A DNA stretch of 64,000 nucleotides from Hyalella azteca. Its lineage: Eukaryota; Arthropoda; Malacostraca; Amphipoda; Hyalellidae. A model generated the notes under the pieces. The model did not search any database. It saw only the letters and a program-made list of their open reading frames with translations, and had not been told where the DNA came from. The stretch lies in contig NW_025946074.1 in NCBI RefSeq assembly GCF_000764305.2, positions 653,164 to 717,163 on the forward strand, in the 5' to 3' direction. This document shows positions 25,396-37,271 of this stretch, piece after piece. Every line of letters starts with the position of its first letter. The stretch's first letter is position 1. A program made the position numbers and the translations under genes.

Positions 25396-26615
25396 AGGCT
25401 GCGCTAGGCGCTAAATGTCATCTAAATCAAACATATTATTCCCGCTAACGACATCTCGTTACGACCGTTTAACGGGCTAAGGTAATTTCCGTGCCCGACG
25501 TTAACGAGCTTCCTTTGCCCAATTTTCGTTTTCTGGTTAATTTTTACAAACCTAAGCTCACGTATAACGAGGTCATGAAAATTTCACTCAACAGTTTCGA
25601 AATACCAATAGAAAATATAGAAATAAATATAAAGCCAGGACAGGCTTATATGCATCGTATAAAGTTGATGCGTACAAACAATTGGAGAGTTGGAATGAAA
25701 ATTTAATTCAGCATTAACTTATGAAAAAACGGTGAGCTAATTTCGTATATATAAAAAACGCAAAAAATATATATCTAAAAGATCTTTAGTACAACGTTTG
25801 ACAAAATACAAGCTGCACCATAGCCTGCAACATAGGACTGCCACACCATAGCCTGCTATGATGCTAGCCCCTAGCAATGATGTAGCATTCTTGTATTATC
25901 GATGAACACACATTGAAATTTAGAGAACGCTTGTGACCGAAAAATACATAACAATATATCATTGTGTGTAATGACACATAATATTATACTCTCATGTGTT
26001 ATAATAATAACAATAATACTGAATAACACATGTTAGCTCCTAGCTTTGGTAAGTTGTCTACAACAACTGAGATGCTCACCAGAGCTTCTTGCTGGTCTTG
26101 ATCCTGTTACATATATTCATGAGTGACTCATACAACCAATGTTAAATATTATTACAATTAATGGACTAGGAATTAAATATAATTAATTAATGGGAACCTA
26201 GGCGTCTTGATAGACTCCTGGTAAATGGATTTGATTCATCATCATCATCAATTTCTATTGGAAAATGGAAATATGAAAAAATTAAAATATGAGGTATGGA
26301 AAAAATAATATGACAAATCGAACGTCAAAAATTTGCAAAAATGACTACAGCGGCAGGTTCAAAATGGCGTATCTTTCGGGATATTAACGGTGGATCTCCT
26401 GAGAAGAAGCTTCATTCTTTTGTGGGTAACTAAAGTATTACTTACCATAACACCTGCTGCTACTGCGCTGTGAAGACACTTCACGCAGAGAAATAAGTAG
26501 AACTTTTTTCAACTAGCGATGCACTTTATTGTTCTTGCGTGGGTTATCATGAACCAATCTCCAAGAAAGCGTATCACCATTTGGACAACATTACTTTTCA
26601 ATTTTTTCGAAGTTT
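25396..26615. other. No recognised gene
   Basis: AT-rich DNA. The 71-codon frame at 25491-25706 and the frame at 26519-26716 have no motif. A remnant of the 16-bp GGCCT minisatellite lies at 25812-25860. Confidence 0.45.
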
Positions 26616-26617
26616 GG

Positions 26618-26725
26618 TTAGTGTTATTATTTATTATTATTATTAATAATTTATTATTTTATTTATTATATTTTATTATTAATAATTTATTATTATTATT
26701 TATTATTTATTATTAATGATAATAA
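26618..26725. repeat. TTA/TAA trinucleotide tract
   Basis: Interrupted TTATTATTA and AATAATTTA runs of simple AT sequence. Confidence 0.9.
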
Positions 26726-26993
26726 TTATTATCATTATTTAAATCATTATTTTAAATTTTGTATCACACCTTCAGCTTCAACAACTTTATTTTGACAGAT
26801 TAATTCCTATTTCCTATCCCCCGGGCTTGTATTTTTTGTTACATATCTTAATTAAGCGTCCAATAAAAAAAATTAAATTGAACGTTGTCCAAATAGCGGT
26901 CAGGGTGTGAGCAGCGGTTATGAGAGCTTCGGTCCATGGCGTGATCTGCAGCCATAAAAGTTATTCTTTTACCCTACCCCGGCCACCCTAGGT

Positions 26994-27412
26994 ATACAGC
27001 ACGCATATATACGAGGTATATACAGCACGCATATATACGAGGCATATACAGCACGCATATATACGAGGCATATACAGCACGCATATATACGAGGCATATA
27101 CAGCACGCATATATACAAGGCATATACAGCACGCATATATACGAGGCATATACAGCACGCATATATACGAGGTATATACAGCACGCATATATACGAGGCA
27201 TATACAGCACGCATATAACAGCGCGCATATATACGAGGTATATACAGTGCGCATATATACGAGGTATATACAGCGCGCATATATACGAGGTATATACAGC
27301 GCGCATATATACTTGGCATATACAGCACACATATATACTTGGCATATACAGCACGCATATATACGAGGTATATACAGCATGCATATATACAAGACATATA
27401 CAGCACGCATCA
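26994..27412. repeat. 26-bp minisatellite
   Basis: The unit ACGAGGCATATACAGCACGC plus ATATAT is repeated about 16 times, with variants GGTATATACAG and CTTGGCATATAC. The period is not a multiple of three, so all three - frames are open and read the same Tyr/Cys/Ile-rich peptide (up to 178 codons). These are repeat artefacts. Each unit holds alternating pyrimidine-purine runs such as GCATATATAC. Confidence 0.95.
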
Positions 27413-28194
27413 GGTAAACTCTGAAAAAACAGAGCGTCTCTGTAATAGATTATCGATGCGCCGACCAGTAACGTCTCTTTTACTATGCATGATATCGTCT
27501 CTGCGACCACAATAGATGTTATGAACGGCCATATCGCGGCACTGACATCTGATGACGACCCTACACGGAATTTATTGCACTCGATAAAGGCATGAATATT
27601 TAATTTCTGATGAGGAATGATAGTAAATTCTTCAGAAAATAAGCAAATTTAGTAAATTTATTGAATTGAAATATTATAGCCACAATAAATTATAGAATAT
27701 ATTATAAAAAGAAAAATGTAATTTTTTAAAATTATGCACGAAGCCGCAGTACATCTTGAACAGGGTAATTGGCACTCAAAATGAATCAGGAATCTTCTCA
27801 CTGCCTTTCAGCTATCCCGATCATTCTGATAAAATATATTATCGGCAAGATAATATTTCATTAAATTTGGATGAATTAAATTAGGACACCATTAAATTAG
27901 GATAAAATATTAACATGCTATCGATCATGGACACAGATTGTCTATTTGATATTGAATTTATTTTATCGCAAGAAGTGAGTCTACAAACTTCGTCGGATTT
28001 TTGAGATCTCATCGCATTGGATTTCGCAGCAGCAACGCCATTTCGCATCAAATACAATGTCCTCATGAACCTAAATAGATAAACAACAGATAAATCCATC
28101 AAAATATGCACACTATAATATTTTTCGAGAAAACCAATTGAGTTTTACATTGAAAACTTTCATTTAATCACTCTTCAGTACAGTAGCTAACTGT
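27413..28194. other. No recognised gene
   Basis: AT-rich unique sequence. The - frame 27881-28111 has no motif. Confidence 0.45.
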
Positions 28195-28281
28195 GGGATA
28201 CGTTAAGCTAACTTTTATTGAACAATAGAGCTGCTAGCGTTGGAATACGTTAAGCTAACTTTTATTGAACAATAGAGCTGG
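28195..28281 (+). repeat. 43-bp direct duplication
   Basis: ATACGTTAAGCTAACTTTTA followed by TTGAACAATAGAGCTG occurs twice with a 43-bp period and almost no change. Confidence 0.9.
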
Positions 28282-28479
28282 TATTTTAATAGCTAAACGT
28301 CGCTTAGTGAAGCCTGGCAAGTGCGTGGCTAGCTTTATCGCCTTCGTGAGAGGATTATTCGGCTGGCTTCACGCAGCTTATGACTTGCACGTAAGACTTC
28401 CGAGGTTGCGTGACAATCATGCGTGCCACGGAGTCATGCATGGGTGACAAAAATGGCTCTATTGGGTGAGGTGTTATGA

Positions 28480-28625
28480 CTCAGTGGTGTTGGCAACTTG
28501 CTGGCAACTCATTGTAAGCCGAGAACGGCTGCTTCATACCTCGTAACTAACTCAGTGGTGTTGGCAACTGATTCACAGCGTAGACTTTTGCTTCGTGATT
28601 GGTGACCGACTCAGTGGTGTTGGTA
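28480..28625 (+). repeat. Three ACTCAGTGGTGTTGGCAAC boxes
   Basis: ACTCAGTGGTGTTGG recurs near 28480, 28550 and 28608, spaced about 58-70 bp, as a diverged tandem repeat. Confidence 0.75.
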
Positions 28626-28644
28626 GCGCAATCTAGCCCCGCCT

Positions 28645-29035
28645 AACAGGGTTCCCTCACTCCCAGCTCTCATTGAGCAGGGTTCCCTCATTCCCAGCCC
28701 CCACTGAGCAGGGTTCCTTCATTCCCAGCCCCCGCAGAGCAGGGATCCCTCACTCCCAGCCCCCGCTGAGCAGGGTTCCCTCATTCCCAGCCCCCGCTGA
28801 GCAGAGTTCCCTCATTCCCAGCCCCCGCTAAGCAGGGTTCCGTCATTCCCAGCCCCCGCTGAGCAGGGTTCCCTCGCTCCCAGCCCCGCTGAGCAGGGTT
28901 CCCTTATTCCCAGCCCCCGCTGAGCAGGGTTCCCTCAATTGTCGTAGAGCGTCCTCAACATTGTCGTACAGCGCCCTCAACATTGTCGTAGAGCGTCCTC
29001 AACATTGTCGTAGAGCGTCCTCAACATTATCTAGA
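28645..29035 (+). repeat. 31-bp minisatellite abutting a 22-bp minisatellite
   Basis: About nine copies of a 31-bp unit (GAGCAGGGTTCCCTCATTCC then CAGCCCCCGCT) end at 28936. They are followed at once by four to five copies of a 22-bp unit (ATTGTCGTAGAGCGTCCTCA plus AC) to about 29035. The two arrays share no obvious unit. Confidence 0.95.
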
Positions 29036-29534
29036 AGAGTATCAACATTATTGTATAACTTTCTCATAATTGTCTTGAAGCATTGAAATTATTACATTGC
29101 CCACGTTAAGCTACAATAAGTTAATCTATATTGTATTTATCATCTAGAATGAAGGCACCATGGGCGTATCTCACGGCGATTTACGTTAAGCATCCAATTA
29201 TAGAGCAGAGTACGTTCAGATCTATAAAGTAGGACACGTTTAATTAGGTAAACTTTTTAGGGTTACGCAGGGCTTCTTCAATTGCGTTGATTATCAAGTA
29301 TTTGTTGAAGTGTGACTGTGTAACAACAAAATTCAAATAAGTATGAACAAAAAATATTATACTCAGGTTACTTGGTAGGTTCATACAATATGTAAAAAAA
29401 TCAGTCCAATAATCAATGGAAAATTAACAGGCCAGTACCCATAGTAAATGTAGACGGTAAGAAACAAGACAATTTCTTGTTCTTCTACTTAAAAGATCCC
29501 CCTCCTTTTATTGGAGCGAAGCTCTGTGAAGGCT
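29036..29534. other. No recognised gene
   Basis: AT-rich unique sequence. Confidence 0.5.
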
Positions 29535-29935
29535 GGCAATCTCCCTCCGTAGATTTACGACCCTCATTGACGCAATACACCGCAGTCATCATTGGTCAGT
29601 CTCGCTGCTTAACATTTATCGATGTTCTCTATATTTAATTCCAATAATTTTAAGGCGTTTTCCAAATGCCCTTGTTCCTTGTATATTAATATTGTATATT
29701 CCTTGCACGATATATTGATATGTTTATAATGTACATAATTTGTGTCTGCTAATATTAGTTTAATTTGCTATTTACAGCCTTAATTCAATGCGCATGGTCT
29801 AAAATTTTTCTCTACACATCATTTCCTTAGTTTATATTTTCACAAATTGAAATCTGGCACTCTTCCTCCGTAGACTTACGACCCTCATTGACACAGTACA
29901 CCGAGTTGGTCAGTGTCGTCTCATAGGCCCTTTGC
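29535..29935 (+). repeat. Direct repeat of about 65 bp, copies 324 bp apart
   Basis: CTCCGTAGATTTACGACCCT with CATTGACGCAATACACCG (near 29545) is repeated as CTCCGTAGACTTACGACCCT with CATTGACACAGTACACCGAG (near 29868). Both are followed by TTGGTCAGT. Confidence 0.8.
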
Positions 29936-30125
29936 TCACTTGGAGAAATGAGTGGGACTTTGTCTAAAAATGTATGCACTTTTTTTCGCTCATAGCAATG
30001 ATCAAATATCAATGCAGTGGGTCATCTTTTCCCAGTTTGTCTTGGAAAGTGGGTATATCAGAGCTACGTGCAGAAAGTGCAACTATTAGGACAACTTGAC
30101 CCATTGTTGTATCTGAGTGCTTGGT
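29930..30125. repeat. Dispersed short element (family D2), copy 3
   Basis: Contains GAGTGGGACTTTGTCTAAAA, GTGGGTCATC, GAGCTACGTGCAGAAAGTGC, GGACAACTTGACCC and TCTGAGTGC in the family order. Confidence 0.65.
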
Positions 30126-30777
30126 CCAAATGAAGTCTACACCATGCAAGCGCTAGGATTACATGGCCACCCGGAGACCAATAAAGGGAATCCATATCCG
30201 TCTAGTCTCGAATTCCATGAGTGAATATCCAAGGAGTGAATAACCAACGAGCTCTTTAGGAGGTACTCAACCGAACCGATGAGTGGATCTTGGCTATCAA
30301 CGCCTAATGAATTCCAGCTTCACCAGGAAAATTATTACAGAGCAGAGGTTTTACTGAATTGGAATTTTTCAAGTGAAGAATGGTGGATGACAAATATTTT
30401 CTTTTTATGTTTTTACCGCGATTGTCTTATTCAACAGTAAGAAGTAAATCGTTCTTAATTTTTTTAAATACCATTGGTTTCATTTTATGTTTTCGCTGAA
30501 TTGGTTTCCGTAGGAACTATAATGTTTCATTCGTACCTGAGAAATAGAAAATTGACTTTACTCTCCTAAATATTTTTTGATGACCTGTTAATTGGAGTCG
30601 TTACCTAAATAACGGATCTTTCAATAAACTTCTTAGTGTTGAATATTATTGGTGTAAATCTTTACCTTTTTTGTAATCCACTCGATCATTGGTATTAGTT
30701 ATCCCAAATAATTTTTTAAAATGCTACCACTTACATCTAATGAATATTCTATCATACATAAGTGAATTATAAGCAAA
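30126..30777. other. No recognised gene
   Basis: AT-rich unique sequence. Confidence 0.5.
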
Positions 30778-31300
30778 ATGTTCCAATGTTCTCCTAAATG
30801 CCCGCCATTTTTGCCTGGCCACGTTCCAGGCGAGCCTCTTCCTTTTGGTCCCTCGGCTTCGCCATCGGCACCTAAGCCTCCTAAGCCTCTCTCTGAAGAC
30901 GCTCAGAATCTTCCGGCCGTCTTAGAATCTTCCGTCAATCGATGCCAAGTCTCAAACTTTGATGGAAGCTTTGATGGAACACATACACAGAAATCGGAAG
31001 CGAGTGGTCATTCTGGAGGCTGAAATATAAGAAACAATTTAATGATATACAAGTACACTGTTGACAGAAGAACCTTCCTCCCGGTGTTAGAATCTTCCGT
31101 CAATCGATGCCGAATATCAAAATTGATGGATTTTTTTATAGAACACGCATACACCACAATTGACACAAAGCGGTCACTGTATATGTAGAAAAACTGTAAA
31201 CCAATACAATATTAAAACAGTTCAAGGTTGATGGAAGAATTTGCCTTCACCGATGACGATCTTCAAAATTCGATAGCCACCACCGACTGGATGCAACTTG
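30778..31300 (+). repeat. Pro-rich ORF fragment with degenerate local duplications
   Basis: The first part (30778-31023) is an 81-codon frame, Pro/Ser-rich, with SASPSAPKPPKPLSEDAQ near its middle. Its second half is echoed downstream: TTAGAATCTTCCGTCAATCG and GATGCC recur near 30922 and 31087, and a weaker third echo starts near 31245. I recognise no protein family. It could be a small exon or an old duplicated non-coding segment; the duplications with frameshifts favour non-coding. Confidence 0.4.
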
Positions 31301-31717
31301 GGCAGACATGGAGTGGTCGTTTGTAGGTGACGAAAAGGGAATCCATCGGAAAATTGCAACAACTTTTGATAAACAAGTTTCGTCGACAAATTTCCCTTCA
31401 GTTGTAATTCATCATTATTTTTGAGGTAAAGTCACGAGTCAATCAACCTTGCTGTCATGAATACGTATTTTAGAGAGTTTTTTTTCAACTATTCAATCAT
31501 ACTTACAGATTCGCCAATGATTCACAACTAAATCATTAGTATCATAAAAATTTGCTAGGACGAATCAATGCAGCAGCATGACGTAAAAGTACACGAATTT
31601 GGAAGCACAAACCAAATAAAATTCAAAAACCAATGAAATCGCCAGGGCACAATAGACAATATGCAATTACTGTAAGTTGTCAGTATAGATGCTAATAGGG
31701 TAGCATAAAAGCTCCTT
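31301..31717. other. No recognised gene
   Basis: AT-rich unique sequence. Confidence 0.5.
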
Positions 31718-32060
31718 ACAATGACCAGAAGTTATCGATATAAATGAGTTATATTAGAGCACAAAGGCTTCATACAATGAGCACAAGTTATCGATAAAAT
31801 GAGTTATATCAGAGCACAAAGGCATCATACAATGACCAGAAGGTATCGATATAAACGAGTTATTTTAGAGCACATAGGCTTCGTACAATGACCAGAAGAT
31901 ATCGATAGAAATAAGTTATATTAGAGCACAAAGGCTTCATACAATGACCAGAAGTTATCGATATAAATAAGTTATATTAGAGCACAAAGGCTTCGTACAA
32001 TGACTTGAAGTAATCGATATAAATGAGTTGTATTAGAGTACAAAGGACAGGGACCAGAAG
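31718..32060 (+). repeat. 56-bp tandem repeat, about six copies
   Basis: AGAAGTTATCGATATAAATG, TTATATTAGAGCACAAAGGC and TTCATACAATGACC form a 56-bp unit repeated about six times with a few substitutions. Each unit contains ATCGAT. Confidence 0.9.
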
Positions 32061-32321
32061 TTAGCGATGTAAGTTTCGGTCAGACCACAACGACGTCAAG
32101 CTCCTTATTTAAAAGAAGTCACTGATGACCAAAAGATCGGCAGTAAACGTAACTTCAGCGTTACGGCTTACTTGCGTACAGGTCATTTTCCGGGCTGTAA
32201 AACGGACGATGTGGCGAAAATTACAACATAAAAAAGAGGCAGACACTGACACTCAACAACAGTATCGGACTGTATCGCTGACACTGACTTTTGTTCTACA
32301 GTGCTATTTTGGGTGAGGCAG

Positions 32322-32572
32322 TAACAGTGAATACTGCAGTGCACGTTTGTGTGAGTCAGTAACTGTGACTGTTGCGGTGCACGTTTGTGTGTGGCAGTAA
32401 CTGTGACTGTTGCAGTGCACGTTTGTGCATGGCAGTAACTGTGACTGTTGCAGTGCACGTTTGTGCATGGCAGTAACTGTGACTGTTGCAGTGCACGTTT
32501 GTGTTTGGCAGTAACTGTGACTGTTGCAGTGCACGTTTGTGTGAGGCAGTAACTGTGACTTTTGCAAGCAAG
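32322..32572 (+). repeat. 38-bp minisatellite, about 6.5 copies
   Basis: GCAGTAACTGTGACTGTTGC followed by AGTGCACGTTTGTGTGTG forms the 38-bp unit. The overlapping - frames (Thr/His/Cys-rich, up to 153 codons) cycle through the repeat and are not genes. Confidence 0.95.
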
Positions 32573-33339
32573 AATCAGAAAAATATTGATACTGAATTTC
32601 GCATTTAGGTTCAGGTTCTGGCAACAGCTAAATTTAACTAGCAAGTCTCAATCAGGCAGAAACAACTACGTATGTTCTTGTTCAGTCGAAAATTCACAGT
32701 ATATCATTCAATAAGTTCAAGCTTCAGTTGAAGTAAATTGGTAAAAAAAAGTGCGCGCCTTGCAATTGTCAACGAAATACATCCAACTTATATGAACTCT
32801 TTTCAGTTCTCAATATAATTTCGATTTTTGAAGTTCGGTCATTTGCCAAAATTTGTTATATCACAATTAAAAATTGACGTTCCCACCTCATACATAAGGA
32901 CATATCCAAAGCTTCATCTAGAGAACTTGTACAGTATATGTGTAATCAAAAACAAGACCAAAAAGATTAATGAAATGCTCCACCCTAAATATGGCAATAT
33001 TCAGATGCACATGAAAATATTACATGAATAAATGACATGTACAATTGTACATATTTATAACTAACATCTAAACAGTCTTTCCTATATATTTAAACGCTAA
33101 ACCATTACAAACTAATCGAACTTGGCTCACCTAAAGTAAACGAGAGTGTATATGTCGGGAGCAGGACGGTACCACGTGTGATGTATCACCGCGCGTGTTG
33201 TAACAGCTGCTCGAGCCACTTGCAACGACACGCGTGTCGCGTGCGTTGTCCGCGCGTTCGAAAAAAAATCTACGCTTGAGTGGCCACCGATAATTGCGCT
33301 GAAAAATTTAAGTAAGGTCTGTCTGCAGTCTCCCACAGG
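32573..33339. other. No recognised gene
   Basis: AT-rich DNA with one GC-rich patch at 33160-33260 rich in CGCG and GTGCG. The - frame 33127-33360 crosses it without a recognisable domain. Confidence 0.45.
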
Positions 33340-33560
33340 TATATAACTTTGAACTAACATTGATTAAACGTTGTTCCAAAGAAATCAACACGTTATCAAA
33401 GTTCTCTCAGCGTCATCTGCTTGCAGTTCAGCGGCTTCCTTGCAGGCATATAATGTTGAAATAACGTTGATAAAACGATGTTCCAAGAAAATTAACTTAA
33501 AATAAACATTTTATCAACGTCAAATAATGTTGAAATAACGTTGATAAAATGTTGTTTCAA
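33340..33560. repeat. Degenerate repeat of AACGTTGATAAAA boxes
   Basis: TTGAAATAACGTTGATAAAA recurs near 33456 and 33530. A related TTGATTAAACGTTGTTCC lies near 33360, and the reverse complement TTTTATCAACGT near 33509, so part of it can form a hairpin. Confidence 0.7.
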
Positions 33561-34439
33561 CAAAACCAGCTGGTGCTAAGTATTTTTCAACGCCATTCGC
33601 CTGTAGGGAATCTTCCATTGTTAGCACAAGCGCGTGGTGAGGTTCCCACGTAGCAGCAGCAGCTGTGTTATGGATGAGACTGTAGTTAACATTCACGCCT
33701 CTATTGTAGGTATTCTCATGTCCATATATGAGGCAATATTTATTTATTTTTCATGTATGGAATTTAATACTAGAAAACATTCAAGTTTAGAAACAAAAAT
33801 GTAGTTAAATCAAGGATTTCTATCGGGAGAACAAAAGACTGATTCTAGTGCTTATTTGTCTAGATTTTGCTATAGTCTATCCGACAATAAGTAATAGACA
33901 GCAATACGTAATAAATAAAAATAATTTGTATACATCAATAACTAATAGACAATAATAAATAATATAAAGCAGTAAGTAATAATTATATATTAATATGAGC
34001 TTCAGGACCTGTACGGTACAAGAAATAATCTGATATGTTCAAGCTTAAGTAGCTTAAATATGATCGACAGCTATAGCGATGCTGCCGGCTTCGCTCGCAA
34101 AATTTTATTACCTACGACAAGTATGCAAATCGCTTGATCCCCGACACGTAAAATAAGAACCCAGCTAAAGTTCCCCCTATATAGACCGCCGTATACATGA
34201 ACGATGCACAAGCATCGATATTCGAACTTTCCATTTTTGCGCGGATTGCGTGCGCTTGAATTGTGCAATATTTTGAGTTTATGATATCCCCCGACCAAGC
34301 ACCGCCGCCTCCATGCAGATTTAAGACGAGAAATTTTAGCTCTGCTTTTATATTGAAAAATTCAAAGACGCGCGCAACAGGCCGCTGTTTTGTGAGGCGG
34401 ATAATGGCTTAGGTATCAACAGCGCGCGAGGACATGCAC
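33561..34439. other. No recognised gene
   Basis: Contains a simple TAATAGACAAT-type tract at 33885-33990. The - frame 34071-34298 has no motif. Confidence 0.45.
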
Positions 34440-34635
34440 TAGGAGAATTGAGTGGGACTTTGTTCAAATATCGATGCAGTTTTTACCATGTGTGGGTCAT
34501 CATGACTCAGTTTTGCCAACCAAAAAGAGAGTATCAGTGCTACGTGCAGAAAGTGTGTCATATTTGGACAATATTGCCCAGTAATTTCTCTCAGTGCACA
34601 GGGGACGCAAAATTATTCCCGCTGTCCGGACTTGA
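34440..34635. repeat. Dispersed short element (family D2), copy 4
   Basis: GAGTGGGACTTTGTTCAAAT, GTGTGGGTCATCATGACTCA, AGTGCTACGTGCAGAAAGTG, ATTTGGACAATATTGCCCAG and TCTCAGTGCA occur in family order. This is one of the least damaged copies. Confidence 0.7.
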
Positions 34636-35394
34636 AATAAACATCTTCGGTCAGCGTGTCGTTCTTGAAAAATTATAACCAAAATCATTTTCAAGTCAAA
34701 ATATTCAGCAATGGAGTGATCAAATATATTTTCGTTAAAGAGCCGTCTTCAAAAATTAGCTGTTGTATAAATAAATATTATAAACCAAATAGATTGATCC
34801 GAACTCTATCCGTCACAAGTCATCGACGAAAGAGTTCAAATATCGCCCTTTATTTTCGATTAACTTTAATTCCGTTGAAGAATTTCGTTCTCCATTTTCC
34901 AGAAGAGACTCAGACTCGAATAAAAATTATACATTATAGAGCAGGAAAAGCTTTCGTAATGCTTACAATGTAAATCGCAGAAAATTTAATTGAAATTGAA
35001 TTAATAATTTGCATGTTACATCATTTATTGAGCAATACGTCATTTATTAAGCAATAAAGCGTGACTTTTTCATGCTCGCAGCCATTGCACACAGCTGCCA
35101 CCCAGGAAAATAAGTGGTTCATCTTATCCTAATAATGACTACTCAGTGCTCCATCCGCACAGAAAGCTGTTAAATTGCATCGCTGTTTAGACAACAACCC
35201 GCTCAACATCTTATGGCACAGAGCTGTACAGTACAATTGTTTGATTTTTAAATCATTTTACACGCTCGTTTGTGTACGGAGCAATTCAAGCGTGAAGTCA
35301 GTAACGTGTTTCTAAAGTTACGTTCCGGCAACTCATCCGGTTTTTAGTCCCGCGTTTATTTGACTTTCGAGCGCGCGTAGTTATGAGGGGGAAT
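34636..35394. other. No recognised gene
   Basis: The 105-codon frame at 34656-34973 is basic and AT-driven, with no motif. Confidence 0.45.
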
Positions 35395-35575
35395 CACTCA
35401 AAGAAATTAATGTAACTTCGTCCAAATATTGATGTATTTTTGCCCGTGTCTGAGGCATCGTGACCCAGATAGAACCAGCATATGGGCGTTCCAGTGCTAC
35501 GGGCTAAAAGTGAGTCACTATATGGAGAATACTACCCTTCATTTTTCTGAATGATGATAGCGGACAAATAGCGAT
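35395..35575. repeat. Dispersed short element (family D2), copy 5
   Basis: GTCCAAATATTGATGTATTT, GGCATCGTGACCCAG, CAGTGCTACGGGC and CCCTTCATTTTTCTGAATG occur in family order. Confidence 0.65.
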
Positions 35576-36979
35576 ATTTTTTGAATGGATTGTTTATTTC
35601 GTTAGTTTTAAACAATAAACAAACAAAAGGTCGCTTTGAATTGTGATAGTGAATGCGAAAATTCCTTCTTTTTACTCATGGCTCCTGTTATTGGACACGA
35701 TGCTTTATATTTTGATAAGATTTTCAATCTTATTTTCAACCTACGTTTATCATTCAAATAATCATCACCATTTAATGTAAATAAATGGTCATAGAAAATC
35801 ATAAATATTATCAAGTAATAATGATTTTTTTGTTTTTCCATTTTCAAACTTCGAGTTTTTACCATCAACTTTTCTGTTTTAATTAATTTGAAAGTTTAAT
35901 TTCTACATGGCAAGTTGTATGACTGAATTTATTCTCATAAATGGAAATACTTTGCATAGATGTTGTGGTTAGAAGGAAATGATTTACGAATGACTTACCG
36001 TAACATGTAAGCTCGATTTGCAATGTTAAATGAAACGAGAGCAATATCGTATGCTTACATATCATATCATTGTACGAAGAAAATCATCGCATTATACGTT
36101 TAACAGTGATTTTTAATTTTCGACTTTAATTTAATTTAGACTTTAATTTTCGAATTTAAGTTTCACTGGATTTTTTGCCGTATTTAAAGCAACGATTTCG
36201 CCGACATATTAGTATGTCTCGGTGTTTAAATAATAAAAATAATTAATTGATATCTTTCACTAATAATTTTTGCTCTCGTTATAGTTGTATTCTTCTATGT
36301 TTGGTTGATAAATATGTAGAACGGTCATATATATCCGCATAGCAAAGATATTTGCGTTCGCATCGAGTTCATGGAATTGAAGTGGTATAAAGTTTTAGGG
36401 TAATTATTTTTAATTTAATGGGAAATTAATCAAGTGTAGACATAACACATTACTAATATGAAAGAAGTCTTTCTAATTACTCTTCCTAACTTAATTTCCG
36501 TCATTCTCATGCAATCAAACTTTAGTCCCGACATTGACACCAAAAACATTCCTCGGACTCTTATAATTTTTTATTTCCATAAGAAGTTCGATGTCAATTT
36601 GTCCTCGATTTTGTACAAACTTTGCCGAGCGACAAACTCGGTGACGTCGCCACGTTCACATTTTCCGAGTTGGGAGGAAAAATGTACAATTTTTTCTTTC
36701 CCGCACTTTTTAATCATAAATACTTGCGGAATCAAGAGTTTATTGTTATAAATCTTGTAAAACACATAGTAAAAATGTATTATATAGTGGTAATATAAAT
36801 GACTGGCATGGGGGAATGACATGAAATAGCCATGGGGGTATATAATTGCCATGATAGAGTCATTGTGAATTTTGTAAGGAATATTTCAGCTCAAAGTTAT
36901 CTGAATTAATTTTACGTTACTCGTCATCCTCGCAATTTTTTATAAAGACTCAAATGCGATCACGAAACAACGGTCACTA
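35576..36979. other. No recognised gene
   Basis: AT-rich unique sequence upstream of the membrane-protein exons. I looked for further ectodomain exons and found none I could support. Confidence 0.4.
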
Positions 36980-37170
36980 TCACCCCATCATTTGCGCATC
37001 CATCCCCGCATCCCTGAGAACTGACCCCCCATCATTCGTCACCCCATCATCCTTCCCCCATCCCTGAGAACTGACCCCCCACCATTCATTACCCCATCAT
37101 CCGTCCCCAACCCCAAAGAACTGTCCCCATCATCCGCCCCCACCCTTAAGAACTGACATCCCCCCACCCC
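36980..37170 (+). repeat. C-rich tandem repeat forming an intron end
   Basis: Units such as CCCCATCATCCGTCCCC and CCCTGAGAACTGACCCCCCA recur four to five times and run directly into the acceptor CCCCCACCCCCAG of the exon at 37174. The polypyrimidine tract of that intron is thus itself a repeat array. Confidence 0.8.
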
Positions 37171-37173
37171 CAG

Positions 37174-37271
37174 AACTGGACGCAGAGTTGTCCTCCGAGG
37201 GCAGCACGACGGCGGCCCCTGCAGGCAACCTGCCGCATCACGGCAGCTCTACGGTGCTGCTGAAATTGCAG
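37174..37271 (+). CDS. Candidate juxtamembrane exon of a single-pass membrane protein
   Basis: I infer this exon from sequence alone. It starts after a C-rich tract ending in CAG and ends at GAAATTGCAG/GTGCGT, a good donor. After two leading bases the frame reads LDAELSSEGSTTAAPAGN, then LPHHGSSTVLLKLQ, a Ser/Thr/Ala/Pro-rich stretch like the stalk before a membrane segment. The exon ends in phase 0, which matches the phase-0 start of the transmembrane exon at 38960. Its GC-rich codon use stands out from the AT-rich surroundings. Its last 18 bases and donor are copied about 25 times in the following intron. No domain is recognisable. An alternative is that this is a GC-rich non-coding patch; only transcript data would settle that. 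Confidence 0.45.

Noticed and set aside
26969..27510. Three overlapping - strand ORFs of 140-178 codons
   Set aside because: They arise from the 26-bp minisatellite; all frames are open because the unit has no stop in any phase.
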